A stretch of DNA of 64,000 nt from Halosimplex aquaticum (GCF_028747785.1 NZ_CP118158.1:496001-560000); one strand, 5' to 3'. Counted from the first letter of the stretch, positions 33,162-42,383 are shown. Notes: generated by a model from the letters alone, not told the origin. A program made the numbers and translations.

Positions 33162-34202
33162 TCACTCGCTCGCTGACGCGTTCGACGCGAGCGCCGAGAA
33201 GTCGATCCGCAGCGACGGGTACCAGCCGGCGAGCGCCGGGAGGTACGAGCCGAGCAGGCGGTCGACGAACACCACCGGGACGACCGCCGCGACCGGCAGC
33301 CCCAGCGCTACGAACACCGCGGTCGCGCTCGCTTCCGAGACGCCGACGCTTCCCGGCGTGAGCGGCAGCAGCGTCACGCTGTAGGCCGCGACGAGGTACA
33401 GCGGCAGCGCGACCAGCGGCTCGAACGCGACGCCGAGGCTCTCGAACAGCAGCCAGACGCGCAGTCCGGGCACCACCAGCACCGTCAGCGCGTAGCCCGC
33501 GACGTACGGCGCGACGGCCGACGGGTCGGTGAGTAACCGGCGGAACGCGGCCGCCGACTCCGCCGTGAACTCCGGGATCGTTCCGGTCAGCCCGCCGAGG
33601 CGGCCGCCGACCACGGGCACCCGGCGGGCGAGGGCCTCGACCGCGACGGCGACGCGATCGACGGCCCGCATGTGCGCGCCGGCGAGCAACACCACGGTCC
33701 CGGCGGCGACGTACAGCCCCGTCGACAGCAGGAGCACGAGGACGAGCGCCGAGGGGAGCCGCCCCAGTCCGAGCGCGACGCCGACGAGGGCAGTCGCGCC
33801 GTAGAGGACGGCGTAGAGGCCGGTGTGGACGCCCGAGACCGCGATCGCGTCGGCGTAGGGCATCCCGGTGCGGTCGTGGGCGACGAACGGCGCGACCGCC
33901 CGGCCCGACAGCCGCGAGGGGAGCAGCTGGTTGACGAACAGCACGACCAGCCCGGTCTGGACGGCGTCGCGGAACCGCGTCGGGGCGGCGCTGTCGAGCA
34001 GGACGTGCCACATGTACAGGGAGCCGGCCAGCCCGACGACGCTCACCGCGACCAGCGCCGCGGCGGTCCCCGGCGAGACGTCGGCCAGCAGCGCCAGCGC
34101 CCGCCCCCACTCGACCTGGCGGACGACCCACGCGAGCGCGAGCGCGCCGACGAGGTACTGGATCGCACGGACCGCCTGCGCCCGCCGGTTCGCGTCGCTC
34201 AC
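33162..34202 (-). CDS. UPF0104/AglD-like lysylphosphatidylglycerol synthase-type membrane protein, copy 3
   Basis: A 346-residue polytopic membrane protein, third family member in this window. It has LLPSRLSGRAVAPFV near residues 90-105 and LLPLTPGSVGVSEASATAVF in the C-terminal half, the place of the PGGLGGFE motif in the other two copies, but these are more divergent. About eight helices. It is upstream of the aminotransferase and downstream of a methyltransferase and glycosyltransferases, so a role in lipid-linked glycan handling is reasonable but unproven. Starts with GTG. Confidence 0.82.
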   Translation of the reverse strand: MSDANRRAQAVRAIQYLVGALALAWVVRQVEWGRALALLADVSPGTAAALVAVSVVGLAGSLYMWHVLLDSAAPTRFRDAVQTGLVVLFVNQLLPSRLSGRAVAPFVAHDRTGMPYADAIAVSGVHTGLYAVLYGATALVGVALGLGRLPSALVLVLLLSTGLYVAAGTVVLLAGAHMRAVDRVAVAVEALARRVPVVGGRLGGLTGTIPEFTAESAAAFRRLLTDPSAVAPYVAGYALTVLVVPGLRVWLLFESLGVAFEPLVALPLYLVAAYSVTLLPLTPGSVGVSEASATAVFVALGLPVAAVVPVVFVDRLLGSYLPALAGWYPSLRIDFSALASNASASE

Positions 34203-34266
34203 GCGCGCCTCCCGCCGGTCGTCGGTCCGGCTGTCACTCCCGCGACGGTGCCAGTGCGTTCGCGTC

Positions 34267-35043
34267 TCACAGGTCGGGGTAGTTCTCGGCGACGTCGCCG
34301 GGCAGTTTCCGGAGCACGGCGAGGCCGCTGCAGTACGGTCGCTGCTCGAAGACGAAGCCGTCCCTGACGGTGACGAACGACTCCGTCTCGTCGAACGCGC
34401 AGGAGAAGTACGTCTCCAGCGCCCGGATGACGCCCCGGTCGGCGCGCCGCGAGAGGCCCACAGTCCCGTCCGCTCGCCGGTAGACCCGTCGCATGTTCGT
34501 GTCGTGGAACAGCACGACGGCGTCCTCGGCGAGGTGGGGGAACCAGGCCTCGATCTCGGCGACGGTGTGTTCGTACTCGTGGCTGGTATCGACGAACAGC
34601 ACGTCGATAGCCGGGTCGACGCCGTGCTCGGCGCTCCAGTCCGCGAACCGCTCCGCGAACGCCACGTCGTCGGACTGGACGAACCGCCAGCGGTCGTAGT
34701 CGCCGTCGTAGGTCGTCGGGTCGACGTCGACGCTGACCAGGTCGGCGTCGGCGAGGCGGGCGACCCGCTCGAAGACGAACGTCGACTCGCCGCCCCTGAC
34801 GCCGAGTTCGACCACCGTCTCGGGGTCGGCTTGGAGCGCCTCGACGAACAGCCGTTCGAGGTGGTCGCTGGTGTCGGTGTACCGCCGGGCGCGGCGCTGG
34901 ACGGCCCGGAACTCGGGCAGGTCCGTCGGCGGCTCGTAGCGCTCGGACCCGGTCGCCTCGTTGAAGCGGTCGATGCCCGCGTGGATCAGATCGAGCGCGC
35001 CGCTGCGCCGGAGAGAACGGTGAAACAAGTTACTACCCCCCAT
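34267..35043 (-). CDS. class I SAM-dependent methyltransferase
   Basis: A 258-residue protein. VVELGVRGGESTFVFERVAR is motif I of a SAM-binding Rossmann fold, followed by DLVSVDVDP, then DVLFVDTSHEYEHTVAEIEAW (acidic motif with His) and VVLFHDTNMRRVY. The look is that of the Methyltransf_24/cephalosporin hydroxylase-type methyltransferases often found in sugar-modifying clusters. Its position beside glycosyltransferases and dTDP-sugar genes suggests methylation of a surface glycan; substrate unknown. Confidence 0.85.
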   Translation of the reverse strand: MGGSNLFHRSLRRSGALDLIHAGIDRFNEATGSERYEPPTDLPEFRAVQRRARRYTDTSDHLERLFVEALQADPETVVELGVRGGESTFVFERVARLADADLVSVDVDPTTYDGDYDRWRFVQSDDVAFAERFADWSAEHGVDPAIDVLFVDTSHEYEHTVAEIEAWFPHLAEDAVVLFHDTNMRRVYRRADGTVGLSRRADRGVIRALETYFSCAFDETESFVTVRDGFVFEQRPYCSGLAVLRKLPGDVAENYPDL

Positions 35044-35114
35044 GGCAGACCAGTGGAGTGCCGGCTGGAAAAATGGTCGGCCGCGGGCCGCCGATCCCGC
35101 CGTCGCCAGCGGAT

Positions 35115-35173
35115 CGCGGGCCGTCTATCGCGGCCACGTCGAGGTACCGCGGGCCGTCTATCGCGGCCACGTC
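35115..35173. repeat. 26-bp direct repeat, period 33, at the 3' end of the GT2 gene
   Basis: The same 26 bases (CGCGGGCCGTCTATCGCGGC and six more) occur at 35115-35140 and 35148-35173. The second copy runs into the stop codon of the glycosyltransferase (35172-35174). This is the only notable thing in the 128-bp spacer before the methyltransferase gene. It looks like a local slippage duplication that may have altered the C-terminus. Confidence 0.75.
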
Positions 35174-36095
35174 AGTGCACCTCCGGCGGCGGCGACTCGG
35201 TCTGCGAGCGGGGCGCCTCGTGCTGGCGGACGGTCGTCGCTTCGAGGAACGCCTCCTCCGAGCGCGGGTAGGGCCCGCAGTAGACCCGGAGCGGCTGGGT
35301 CACCAGGCTCGCGGCCGAGAGCGCGACGGCCGCGGCCGGGGCCGAGTTGTTGCTGTGGGCGGCGATCCGGGCCGCGATCGTCCGGAGCAGCGTCTTGAAG
35401 TTCTCCATCGACGGGGCGTAGATCTCGCCCTTGTCGGGGTGGACCGAGTGGGTGTCCAGCACCGCGCGCATGGGAACGTCGCGGTCGGCCAGCCGGAGCG
35501 AGAGGTCGACGTCCTCGCCGCGGATCGGCATCGAGGGGTCGAACACCTCCCCGTCGAGTTCGTCCCGGTAGATCGCCCGCGGGACGATCGCCCCGTCGCC
35601 GGGGATGTAGTTCACCTCCGCCGTGCCCGACAGCGGGTCGACGACGTAGGGGATCGTGAAGCGGTACGGCGAGAGCAGTCGCACGTAGGTCCAGTCGGGG
35701 TCGACGCGGTAGTTGCGCCGCGCGGTCGTCCACACGGCGTCCGGCGTGACGCGGTCGGCGAGCGTCCGCAGGTACCCCCGCGGGAACAGCGTGTCGTGGT
35801 TGTAACAGCAGATGTACTCGCCGCGGCTCTCGCGGATGCCGCGGTTGATCCCGCGGCTGAACCCGCGGTTCTCGTCGTTCTCGAAGACGCGGACGGGCGC
35901 GTCCTCGGGGTAGGCCTCGCGCACGCGCTCGGGCGTGCCGTCGTCGCTGTCGTTGTCGACGACGACGACCTCGTAGTCGTCGAACGCCTGGCGTCGCACG
36001 GAGTCTATCGCACCGACGATCGCCTCGCCGGGGTCCCACGTCAGGAAGACGAGCGAGAACGTCGGACGGGACCGCCCGCTCGTCACCCGGACCAC
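35172..36095 (-). CDS. family 2 glycosyltransferase
   Basis: A 307-residue GT-A protein. The N-terminal FSLVFLTWDPGEAIVGAIDS is the nucleotide-binding start, VVVVDNDSDDGTPERVREAY the second strand, NRGFSRGINRGIRESRGEYI and then CCYNHDTLF holds the position of the metal-binding Asp motif, and PFDPS/RGEDVDLSLRLADRD the acceptor region. No membrane helices. The start is one of two nearby GTG codons (36095 or 36086). It likely adds a sugar to the surface glycan built with dTDP-sugars from the rml genes. Confidence 0.87.
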   Translation of the reverse strand: MVRVTSGRSRPTFSLVFLTWDPGEAIVGAIDSVRRQAFDDYEVVVVDNDSDDGTPERVREAYPEDAPVRVFENDENRGFSRGINRGIRESRGEYICCYNHDTLFPRGYLRTLADRVTPDAVWTTARRNYRVDPDWTYVRLLSPYRFTIPYVVDPLSGTAEVNYIPGDGAIVPRAIYRDELDGEVFDPSMPIRGEDVDLSLRLADRDVPMRAVLDTHSVHPDKGEIYAPSMENFKTLLRTIAARIAAHSNNSAPAAAVALSAASLVTQPLRVYCGPYPRSEEAFLEATTVRQHEAPRSQTESPPPEVH

Positions 36096-36478
36096 CCCGG
36101 CTCGACGCCCTCGCTCGCCGACTGCCCGTCCGGCCCTCTGACCGGTCGGTCGGCCGTCCGTCCGCTCGTCGCGCCCCGCCCGTACGCGCCGTCGAGCCGC
36201 CCGAGAGCGACTGCGACCGGTGAACTGGCGGTCCGGCCGGGGTGGTGTCCGGCCGGGGCGGTCGGCATCGGTCCGGATCGTCCCCAGGGGCGGACAGGCG
36301 GTGACATCGTCGGTCCTCCTGTCCTGACGATAGGTCGAAAGGAGGTTAACGAATCATGTTGCACTCTCAAGCCGCGGCGAGACGCCGGCTGAGAGGGAGT
36401 AACGCGGCGTTTCGGGCTCGGTTGGACGGGCCGGAGACCGACGACCACTGTCGAGTGAGCGCCGCTCGACGCGGCCGT
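36096..36478. other. 383-bp gene-free region between two glycosyltransferase genes
   Basis: No supported gene. A plus-strand AGGAGG followed by ATG at 36356 leads only into the antisense frame of the next gene, and a minus-strand ATG at 36355 stops after three codons. No clear promoter for the GT2 gene was found; it could be served by read-through from the GT-C gene. Confidence 0.5.
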
Positions 36479-38338
36479 TCACCCCGACGCGTTGCACTGC
36501 CCGGTCCGTTCGAGGACGACGGTGTACTGGTCGACGCCGACGTCCTGGGGGTCGCCGTACTGGATCGCCCGCGGGACGAGTCCGACCTCGACGAGTTCCG
36601 GCAGCCCCGCCGACCGGGTCCGGTTGTCCAGGAAGGCCGGGCGGCGACCGAACGTCGCCGCGACGCGGTAGGGGTAGGTGTCCTCCGCGAGCAGGTCCCG
36701 GACGAACCGCTCCCGGGGGTCGCTGGAGAGTCGGCTCGCCCGCTCGCTCCAGTCGTCGGGCGCGAGCACGAGGACGCTCTCGTAGTAGTGCAGTTGGACG
36801 TAGTCGGGACAGCGCTCCTCGATGGCGCGCAGCCACGCCATCCCCGACTCCTTCGCGCCGCCGGGCGTCGCGTTCCTGTTGCTCAGCCGGTAGACGGTCA
36901 TCCAGTGGGGGACGGCGGCCTCCTGCGGGTCGTTCGGGTACGTCTCGACGGTCGCGTTCGGCGCCGCGTTCGAATCGAGCCAGCCGGTCGCCCGGTCCCG
37001 GGACTGCGCGGCGTAGCCGAGGTCGCCGACGCCGGCGTACAGCCCGCTGGTCAGCAACAGGAGGGCGACGAGCGGCCGGCCGATCTTCGGGCGGGCGTCC
37101 GCCAGCCGCCGCAGCGCGACGGCGAGCACGACGACCAGCAGCGCGATGGTCGGGAGGAGGTGGTGGGTGCGGATGTACGCCCAGTTCGCGTAGAGGCGGA
37201 CGTACGCCGCGAGGGCGATCAGCACCAGCGCGATACCGTCGGCCTCGGTCGATCGTCGGATCATCCGCGGCACGCTCGCGAGGAGGCCCGCGACCGACGC
37301 GACGAACAGGGGCAGCCCCATGCCGTTGAGGTACCCCCGGAGAAACCACCACCACGTTGGCTCGATCCGCCAGCCGTGCGGGTCGGTCTTGCCGGTCGTC
37401 CCCCGGCCGATGCGGGCGACCAGCGGTTCCAGCCCGCCGGCGACCACGGTCGGGAACCCCAGGTAGATCGCCCCGGCACCGAGCGCGGCGCCGACCGCGA
37501 GCATCCGCGGGCGAACCAGCGCCGCTCGCCAGTCGTCGCCGGCGTTGCCGACCCGGAGGACGAACGCGCCCGCTATCAGGATCACGCAGACGACGGTCGT
37601 CAGCTTGACCGCGATGGCGATGCCCCCGGCGAGACAGGCGGCGAGGAAGAGGGCCGGTTCGCCCGTCTCGGTGTAGCGGATGCAGAAATACACCACCAGG
37701 AGGAAGAAAAACAGCGCCGGCACGTCCTCGCCCACCTCGTGGGCCAGGACGAGAAATCCCCACGTGAACGACAGCAACAGCGCGGCCAGCCGGCCGGTCG
37801 CCCGGTCGCGCATCACCGTCCCGATCCGGTAGGTGACGTAGACGCACCCGACCGCCAGCGCGACGACGACGAGCCGACCCAGGACGACGCTCCACGTCCA
37901 GATCCACGCCGGCGTGCGCTGCCAGTGGGCCCACAGGTCGACCGAGGCGTGCTCGGGCAACTGGACGAAGGCATCGAGTTGCCCGGTGAGGAAGGCGACG
38001 ACGAAGACCGGCAGGAGCGCCAGCCCGAAGAGGTAGAACGTCGCGCCGAACGCCCGCCCCTGCTGCATCCCCGCGAGCACCGAGTCGATGCCGGGGTCCG
38101 CGGCGACCGTCCCGACGAACGACATCGGGTCGACGATCCGCCACCGCTCGTCCCGCGTCGCGAAGTTCGGGACGCGGTGCCAGAACCAGAAGCCCGCGAG
38201 CAGCGTCGCCAGCCCGAGGACGTACGGGAGGTACGGGTCCGACTCGAAGTCGTCGCGGAGGCAGCGCCTCGCCCGTCCGATCAGCCCGCCGGCCACTGGG
38301 CGCATGCTCCCCCGTTCGGAGGTGCCCCGGAAAGTCAT
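36479..38338 (-). CDS. GT-C type (family 39-like) membrane glycosyltransferase
   Basis: A 619-residue protein with about eleven helices. The first periplasm-side loop has FATRDERWRI, where the Asp-Glu pair is the catalytic motif of PMT/ArnT-type GT-C transferases that use dolichyl-phosphate sugars. Helices fill residues about 38-440, and the C-terminal 180 residues form the soluble domain (YPNDPQEAAVPHWM and onwards). It is expected to transfer a sugar from a lipid carrier onto a glycan or protein on the cell exterior, fitting S-layer glycosylation. It is upstream of GT2 and downstream of rmlB on the same strand. Confidence 0.82.
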   Translation of the reverse strand: MTFRGTSERGSMRPVAGGLIGRARRCLRDDFESDPYLPYVLGLATLLAGFWFWHRVPNFATRDERWRIVDPMSFVGTVAADPGIDSVLAGMQQGRAFGATFYLFGLALLPVFVVAFLTGQLDAFVQLPEHASVDLWAHWQRTPAWIWTWSVVLGRLVVVALAVGCVYVTYRIGTVMRDRATGRLAALLLSFTWGFLVLAHEVGEDVPALFFFLLVVYFCIRYTETGEPALFLAACLAGGIAIAVKLTTVVCVILIAGAFVLRVGNAGDDWRAALVRPRMLAVGAALGAGAIYLGFPTVVAGGLEPLVARIGRGTTGKTDPHGWRIEPTWWWFLRGYLNGMGLPLFVASVAGLLASVPRMIRRSTEADGIALVLIALAAYVRLYANWAYIRTHHLLPTIALLVVVLAVALRRLADARPKIGRPLVALLLLTSGLYAGVGDLGYAAQSRDRATGWLDSNAAPNATVETYPNDPQEAAVPHWMTVYRLSNRNATPGGAKESGMAWLRAIEERCPDYVQLHYYESVLVLAPDDWSERASRLSSDPRERFVRDLLAEDTYPYRVAATFGRRPAFLDNRTRSAGLPELVEVGLVPRAIQYGDPQDVGVDQYTVVLERTGQCNASG

Positions 38339-38420
38339 GACGCCGATATACCCGCCGTCGCGTCGGTAAGCGTGGATTACCGGCCGGAGCGTACCGGGGC
38401 ACCGATCACTCGCCGGAGTG

Positions 38421-39350
38421 TCACCTGGTCCCGCTGTAGTGCTCGACCGTCCGTTCGAGCCCGTCTTCGAAGGTGTACTCGGGCGCCCAGCCCAGCTCCC
38501 GGATCTTCTCCGTCTCCAGGGCGTAGCGCTGGTCGTGGCCCGGTCGGTCCTCGACGAACTCGACCAGGTCCCGCGACGCGCCCACCGCGTCGAGGATCGC
38601 CTCGGTCACCTCGAGGTTCGTCCGCTCCTCGCCGCTGCCGACGTTGTACACCTCGCCCGCGACGCCCTCCCGGAGCACCAGGTCGACGGCCCGGCAGTTG
38701 TCGGCGACGTAGGTCCACTCGCGGACGTTCGAGCCGTCGCCGTAGAGCGGCAGGGACTGCCCCGCTGCGGCGCGCGTGATGAACTTCGGGATCAGCTTCT
38801 CGGGGTGCTGGCGCGGGCCGAAGTTGTTCGACGACCGGGTGACGACCACGGGCACGCCGTAGGTCCGCTCGTAGCTCAGCGCGAGGTGGTCCGCGCCGGC
38901 CTTGGTCGCCGCGTAGGGGTTGCGCGGGTCCAGCGGGTCGGTCTCGGCGAACGCCCCGTCGACGGTCTGGCCGTACACCTCGTCAGTCGAGACCTGCAGG
39001 AACCGCTCCAGGTCGGTCTCGCGAGCGGCGTCCAGCAGCGCCCGCGTCCCGTCGACGTTCGTCGAGACGAACGGCGCCGCGCCGTCGATCGACCGGTCGA
39101 CGTGTGACTCCGCGGCGAAGTGGACCACCGCGTCGACGTCCGCGACGAGGTCGGCCACCAGATCTTCGTCGCGGACGTCGCCCTCCACGAACTCGTGGCG
39201 CTCGTCCGCGAGCGCGCCCGCGAGGTTGTCCCTCGACCCCGCGTAGGTCAGCGCGTCGAACGTGACCACCTCGTCGTCCGTGCGGTCGAGGAGGTGGTGG
39301 ACGTAGTTCGAGCCGATGAATCCCGCGCCGCCGGTGACGAGCGTGCGCAC
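38421..39350 (-). CDS. rmlB: dTDP-glucose 4,6-dehydratase
   Basis: A 309-residue extended short-chain dehydrogenase. TGGAGFIGSNYVHHLL is the NAD-binding glycine motif, FAAESHVDRSI and QVSTDEVYGQ are typical RmlB motifs, and NPYAATKAGADHL holds the catalytic Tyr-x-x-x-Lys. It converts dTDP-glucose to dTDP-4-keto-6-deoxyglucose. A GTG start at 39350 is chosen because the longer upstream frame is antisense to rmlD. The gene is divergent from rmlD with a 54-bp shared promoter region (GGCATATTTG). Confidence 0.94.
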   Translation of the reverse strand: MRTLVTGGAGFIGSNYVHHLLDRTDDEVVTFDALTYAGSRDNLAGALADERHEFVEGDVRDEDLVADLVADVDAVVHFAAESHVDRSIDGAAPFVSTNVDGTRALLDAARETDLERFLQVSTDEVYGQTVDGAFAETDPLDPRNPYAATKAGADHLALSYERTYGVPVVVTRSSNNFGPRQHPEKLIPKFITRAAAGQSLPLYGDGSNVREWTYVADNCRAVDLVLREGVAGEVYNVGSGEERTNLEVTEAILDAVGASRDLVEFVEDRPGHDQRYALETEKIRELGWAPEYTFEDGLERTVEHYSGTR

Positions 39351-39404
39351 GGTCGAGCCAACGAGTCGACGGCATATTTGTGTTTCCGCTACGTGGGGTT
39401 GGCC

Positions 39405-40319
39405 ATGCGTACGCTGGTCCTCGGCGCCGACGGGCGACTCGGGAGCAACGTCGTCACCGCCGCGCTCGACAGGGGGTGGGAGGTCCACGGGACCGTCCGG
39501 TCGCCGCCCGACCGGGCACCCGTGGCGTTGTCCCGACTGGATATCCGCGACGCCGACCGCGCGGCCGCGCTGCTCGACGAGCGCGCGCCCGACCTCGTTG
39601 TCAACTGCGCCGCGATGACCGACGTCGACGGGTGCGAACGCGACCCCGACCGGGCCCGCGCGGTCAACGGCGAGGCGCCGGGCGCACTCGCCGCGGCCTG
39701 TGCCGACCGCGGGATCCCCTTCGTCCACGTCTCGACCGACTACGTGTTCGACGGCCGAGACGGGAGCCCGTACGACGAGTCGGCCGACCCGAACCCGCTC
39801 CAGGCGTACGGGGAGTCGAAACTGGCCGGCGAACGGGCGGTCGCCGACGCCGGGGGCGACTCGCTGGTCGTCCGCCTCTCGTTCGTCTACGGTACCCACG
39901 GGTTCACGGGCGAACTGACCGGCTTCCCCGCCTGGGTCCGCGGCAAGCTCGCCGCGGGCGAGTCCGTCCCGCTGTTCACCGACCAGCACGTCACGCCGAG
40001 CCGCGCCGGGCAGGCGGCGGCGACCGTCCTCGACCTCGCCGACGCCGGGGAGTGGGGAACCGTCCACGTCGCCAGCCGGTCCTGTCTGACCCCGTACGAG
40101 TTCGGTCGCCTGCTCGCCGACCGACTGGACGCCGACCCGACGCTCGTCGAGGAGGGGTCGATGGACGACATCGAGCGCGAGGCGACGCGCCCGCGGGACA
40201 CCTGTCTCGACGTGTCGAGGGTCGAGAGGGCGCTCGGGTGCCCTCAGCCGACGGCCGACGAGGACCTCGCCGCCATCGACGACGCGCTCGCGCTGGACGA
40301 GCGTGAGACCGGCGAGTAG
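39405..40319 (+). CDS. rmlD: dTDP-4-dehydrorhamnose reductase
   Basis: A 304-residue short-chain dehydrogenase of the RmlD type. RTLVLGADGRLGSNVV is the N-terminal glycine motif, HVSTDYVFDGRDGSPYDE is characteristic of RmlD, and YGESKLAGERAV carries the Tyr-x-x-x-Lys pair. It reduces dTDP-4-dehydrorhamnose to dTDP-L-rhamnose, the final step. Divergently transcribed from rmlB. With rmlA and rmlC at 43217-44799 the full four-gene set is present but in two separated blocks. Confidence 0.92.
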   Translation: MRTLVLGADGRLGSNVVTAALDRGWEVHGTVRSPPDRAPVALSRLDIRDADRAAALLDERAPDLVVNCAAMTDVDGCERDPDRARAVNGEAPGALAAACADRGIPFVHVSTDYVFDGRDGSPYDESADPNPLQAYGESKLAGERAVADAGGDSLVVRLSFVYGTHGFTGELTGFPAWVRGKLAAGESVPLFTDQHVTPSRAGQAAATVLDLADAGEWGTVHVASRSCLTPYEFGRLLADRLDADPTLVEEGSMDDIEREATRPRDTCLDVSRVERALGCPQPTADEDLAAIDDALALDERETGE

Positions 40320-40456
40320 GCGAGCGACGACGCCGGACCGAGGCGCCCGTGGGCCGGATCGGCGCAGACGGCGAACGCTGCGTCGCCCGCACCGTTTTAT
40401 AAACGCCTTCAGTCATCACGCAGTGTCCGCTTCGGTCGGCGCGCCCAAACGGGCAC

Positions 40457-40699
40457 GTGACCGAACAGCAAGGCGCTACGTCCGGTTCCGGCCAGGACCG
40501 GACGGAGACGGATCCGACCGTCGAGACGTTCTGGTCGGCGCTCAACACGGGGGCGTTGCTCGTCGTCGCCGGCCTCGTCTCCGTCGGCGTCCACTCGCTG
40601 CGCGGCGACTGGCCGGCCGGGTTCGACGGCTGGGGCGCCGCCGCGTTCGTCGTCGTCGGCGTCGGTCTCGTCGGTTACTCGCTCGCGATAACGCGCTGA
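40457..40699 (+). CDS. small two-helix membrane protein
   Basis: An 80-residue protein from a GTG start. Residues 1-25 are a polar lead and two helices follow (about 29-47 and 58-77: AAAFVVVGVGLVGYSLAI). No family recognised. Haloarchaeal small double-helix proteins of this kind are often near PspA-like genes, and here it converges on pspA at 40715. An AT-rich TTTTATAA lies at about 40394, a plausible promoter. Confidence 0.55.
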   Translation: MTEQQGATSGSGQDRTETDPTVETFWSALNTGALLVVAGLVSVGVHSLRGDWPAGFDGWGAAAFVVVGVGLVGYSLAITR

Positions 40700-40714
40700 C
40701 CGCGGACCGACCAG

Positions 40715-41470
40715 TCAGGAGGCCCCGCTCCCGGCGGGCTCCCGTTCGAGTTCCAGATCAGTCGCGTCGGTCTCCCGGCCGACGCGCGTCTTCAGCTCTT
40801 CGAGCTCCCGGTCGACGCGCTCCTCGGTCGAGCGGCGGCGCAGTTCGCGGTCGATCTCGTCGCCCTCGGCGAGCACGTCGTCGAGCGCGCCGCTGGCTTC
40901 CAGTTCTTCGAGGGCCGCCGCCCGCGCCTCCATCCGCTCGGTCCGCTCGGACGCGCGCTCGATGGCGCGGCTCACGTCCTCCATCTCGCCGCCGACGCCG
41001 GTGAACGCCTCCGCGACGCGCGCCGACGCCGCCGCCGCCTCGTGACGGGCCTTGAGCGTCTCCTTGCGGGTGCGGAACCCCTCGATCTGACCGCGGAGCG
41101 CGATCTGTCGCTGGGTAAGGGCGTCCTGGGTCGCCTGCAACCGCTCGATCTGGTCTTCGAGGTCGGTCACCTGGTCGAGCGTCGCGTGTTTCTTCTCCAG
41201 CGCCCGCCGCGCGAGGTCGTCGCGGTCCTGCCGGACCGCTTCCCGGACCTGTTCGTCGTACTTCTCGACGGACGACTGGAGGCGCTCGCGGTGCATCTCC
41301 AGGCGCTTCTTCTGGGTGGTGACGCTCGCGATCCCCCGGTTTATCTCCTGCAACTGGTCGCGCAGTCGCTCGTAGGAGTAGTCGAGTTCGGCGGCCGGGT
41401 CCGCCGTTCGGTCGAGGAGCGCGTTGATCCACGACTCTATCCTGAAGAAGACGCGATCGAGGAGACTCAC
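40715..41470 (-). CDS. pspA: PspA/IM30 family protein
   Basis: A 251-residue helical coiled-coil protein. The N-terminal amphipathic helix (LLDRVFFRIESWINALLDRT) and the pattern of long heptads with LRDQLQEINRGIASVTTQKK, then ARRALEKKHATLDQV match the PspA/IM30/Vipp1 (ESCRT-III-like) family. Its role elsewhere is membrane protection and remodelling under stress. No membrane helix is present. Monocistronic in appearance, convergent with the small membrane protein at 40457. Confidence 0.9.
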   Translation of the reverse strand: MSLLDRVFFRIESWINALLDRTADPAAELDYSYERLRDQLQEINRGIASVTTQKKRLEMHRERLQSSVEKYDEQVREAVRQDRDDLARRALEKKHATLDQVTDLEDQIERLQATQDALTQRQIALRGQIEGFRTRKETLKARHEAAAASARVAEAFTGVGGEMEDVSRAIERASERTERMEARAAALEELEASGALDDVLAEGDEIDRELRRRSTEERVDRELEELKTRVGRETDATDLELEREPAGSGAS

Positions 41471-41642
41471 TGGCGGCCCCTCTCGTCGAGGCGGCAGTGC
41501 GCTCGGTCGACTCCGTTCGATGGCATAGCGGAGGAATCGGGCCAGGACCGGTTAATACCGCTGCGCGCAAACGCCGGTCCGGCGGCCTGCCGGCGACCGC
41601 TCGCCGCCGGTCGCGTTCGAGCCGCGCTCTACTCGACCGCGT

Positions 41643-42257
41643 TCAGTCCTCCTGCTGGGGCGTGTCTCCGGACTCGCTCGCCTTCTCGCCTTCTTCCTCG
41701 ATGGTCTCGCTCGCCTCCTGGCCGCGCTCTTCGAGCTGGTCGCCGATCTCCTCGCTCTCCTGTTCGATCCGGTCGCCGACCTCCTCGCTCGTCGATTCGA
41801 CCTGTTCGGCGGCCTCGTGGGCCGTCTCCTCCGCGCGCTCGGCCACCGTCTGTCCGCCTTCGCGGACGCGGTCGGCGGCCTTCTGGGTCACCTGTTCGGT
41901 CTGGTCGGCGACCTGTTTCGACCCCTCGCCGACTCGCTGTCCGGCCTGCTGGCGCGCCGGCCCGAGTCGGTCCCGGATCAGGTACCCCGCGGCGATGAGG
42001 GCTATCCCACCGATCAGCCAGGTGAGCGTGCTCCGCCCGCCCGAGGACTGCTGGGACTGCTGGGATTGCTCGCGCTGGCCGTGACTGTCGCCTCCGGACG
42101 ACCCGCTGTCACCGGACAGGAGGGCCTTCACGACGTTCCGGACGACGAGCGCGCCGATCAGCCACGGGAGGTCTTCCCTGTTCACGCCGGACGTGCCCGC
42201 TACCGATGCGCCTGACTCCGTGTTCCCCGACTCGGGGAACGGTAACTGCTCCATCAT
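41643..42257 (-). CDS. membrane protein with long acidic amphipathic C-terminal helix
   Basis: A 204-residue protein. The N-terminal 55 residues contain a hydrophobic stretch (NREDLPWLIGALVVRNVVKA), a Ser/Gln-rich linker follows, then a helix (LTWLIGGIALIAAGYLI), and residues about 110-204 are a continuous charged helical region of AAD/AEE-type repeats (AERAEETAHEAAEQVESTSE). It resembles YtxH/DUF883- or LEA-like stress proteins. Either of two ATGs (42257 or 42254) could be used. No function known. It is upstream of pspA on the same strand, separated by 172 bp. Confidence 0.7.
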   Translation of the reverse strand: MMEQLPFPESGNTESGASVAGTSGVNREDLPWLIGALVVRNVVKALLSGDSGSSGGDSHGQREQSQQSQQSSGGRSTLTWLIGGIALIAAGYLIRDRLGPARQQAGQRVGEGSKQVADQTEQVTQKAADRVREGGQTVAERAEETAHEAAEQVESTSEEVGDRIEQESEEIGDQLEERGQEASETIEEEGEKASESGDTPQQED

Positions 42258-42326
42258 GACGGTACGTGGGTTCGGTCTCCGCGGGAAAGAGTGACCAGAC
42301 GGCATAGGCAGGCAACAGGGTCCACA

Positions 42327-42383
42327 GGTCCGAGACGGGTCGCCGGGTCCGAGACGGGTCACCGGATCCGAGACGGGTCGCCG
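42327..42383. repeat. three 19-bp tandem repeats
   Basis: GGTCCGAGACGGGTCGCCG occurs three times head-to-tail (42327-42345, 42346-42364, 42365-42383) with one or two substitutions. It fills the 234-bp spacer between the membrane-protein gene and 42492. No coding potential is seen in it. Confidence 0.9.

Noticed and set aside
36356..38779. An 807-codon plus-strand frame with an AGGAGG just before its ATG
   Set aside because: After the first 30 codons it runs antisense to the GT-C glycosyltransferase and is Arg/Pro-rich. The ribosome-site-like sequence is likely chance.
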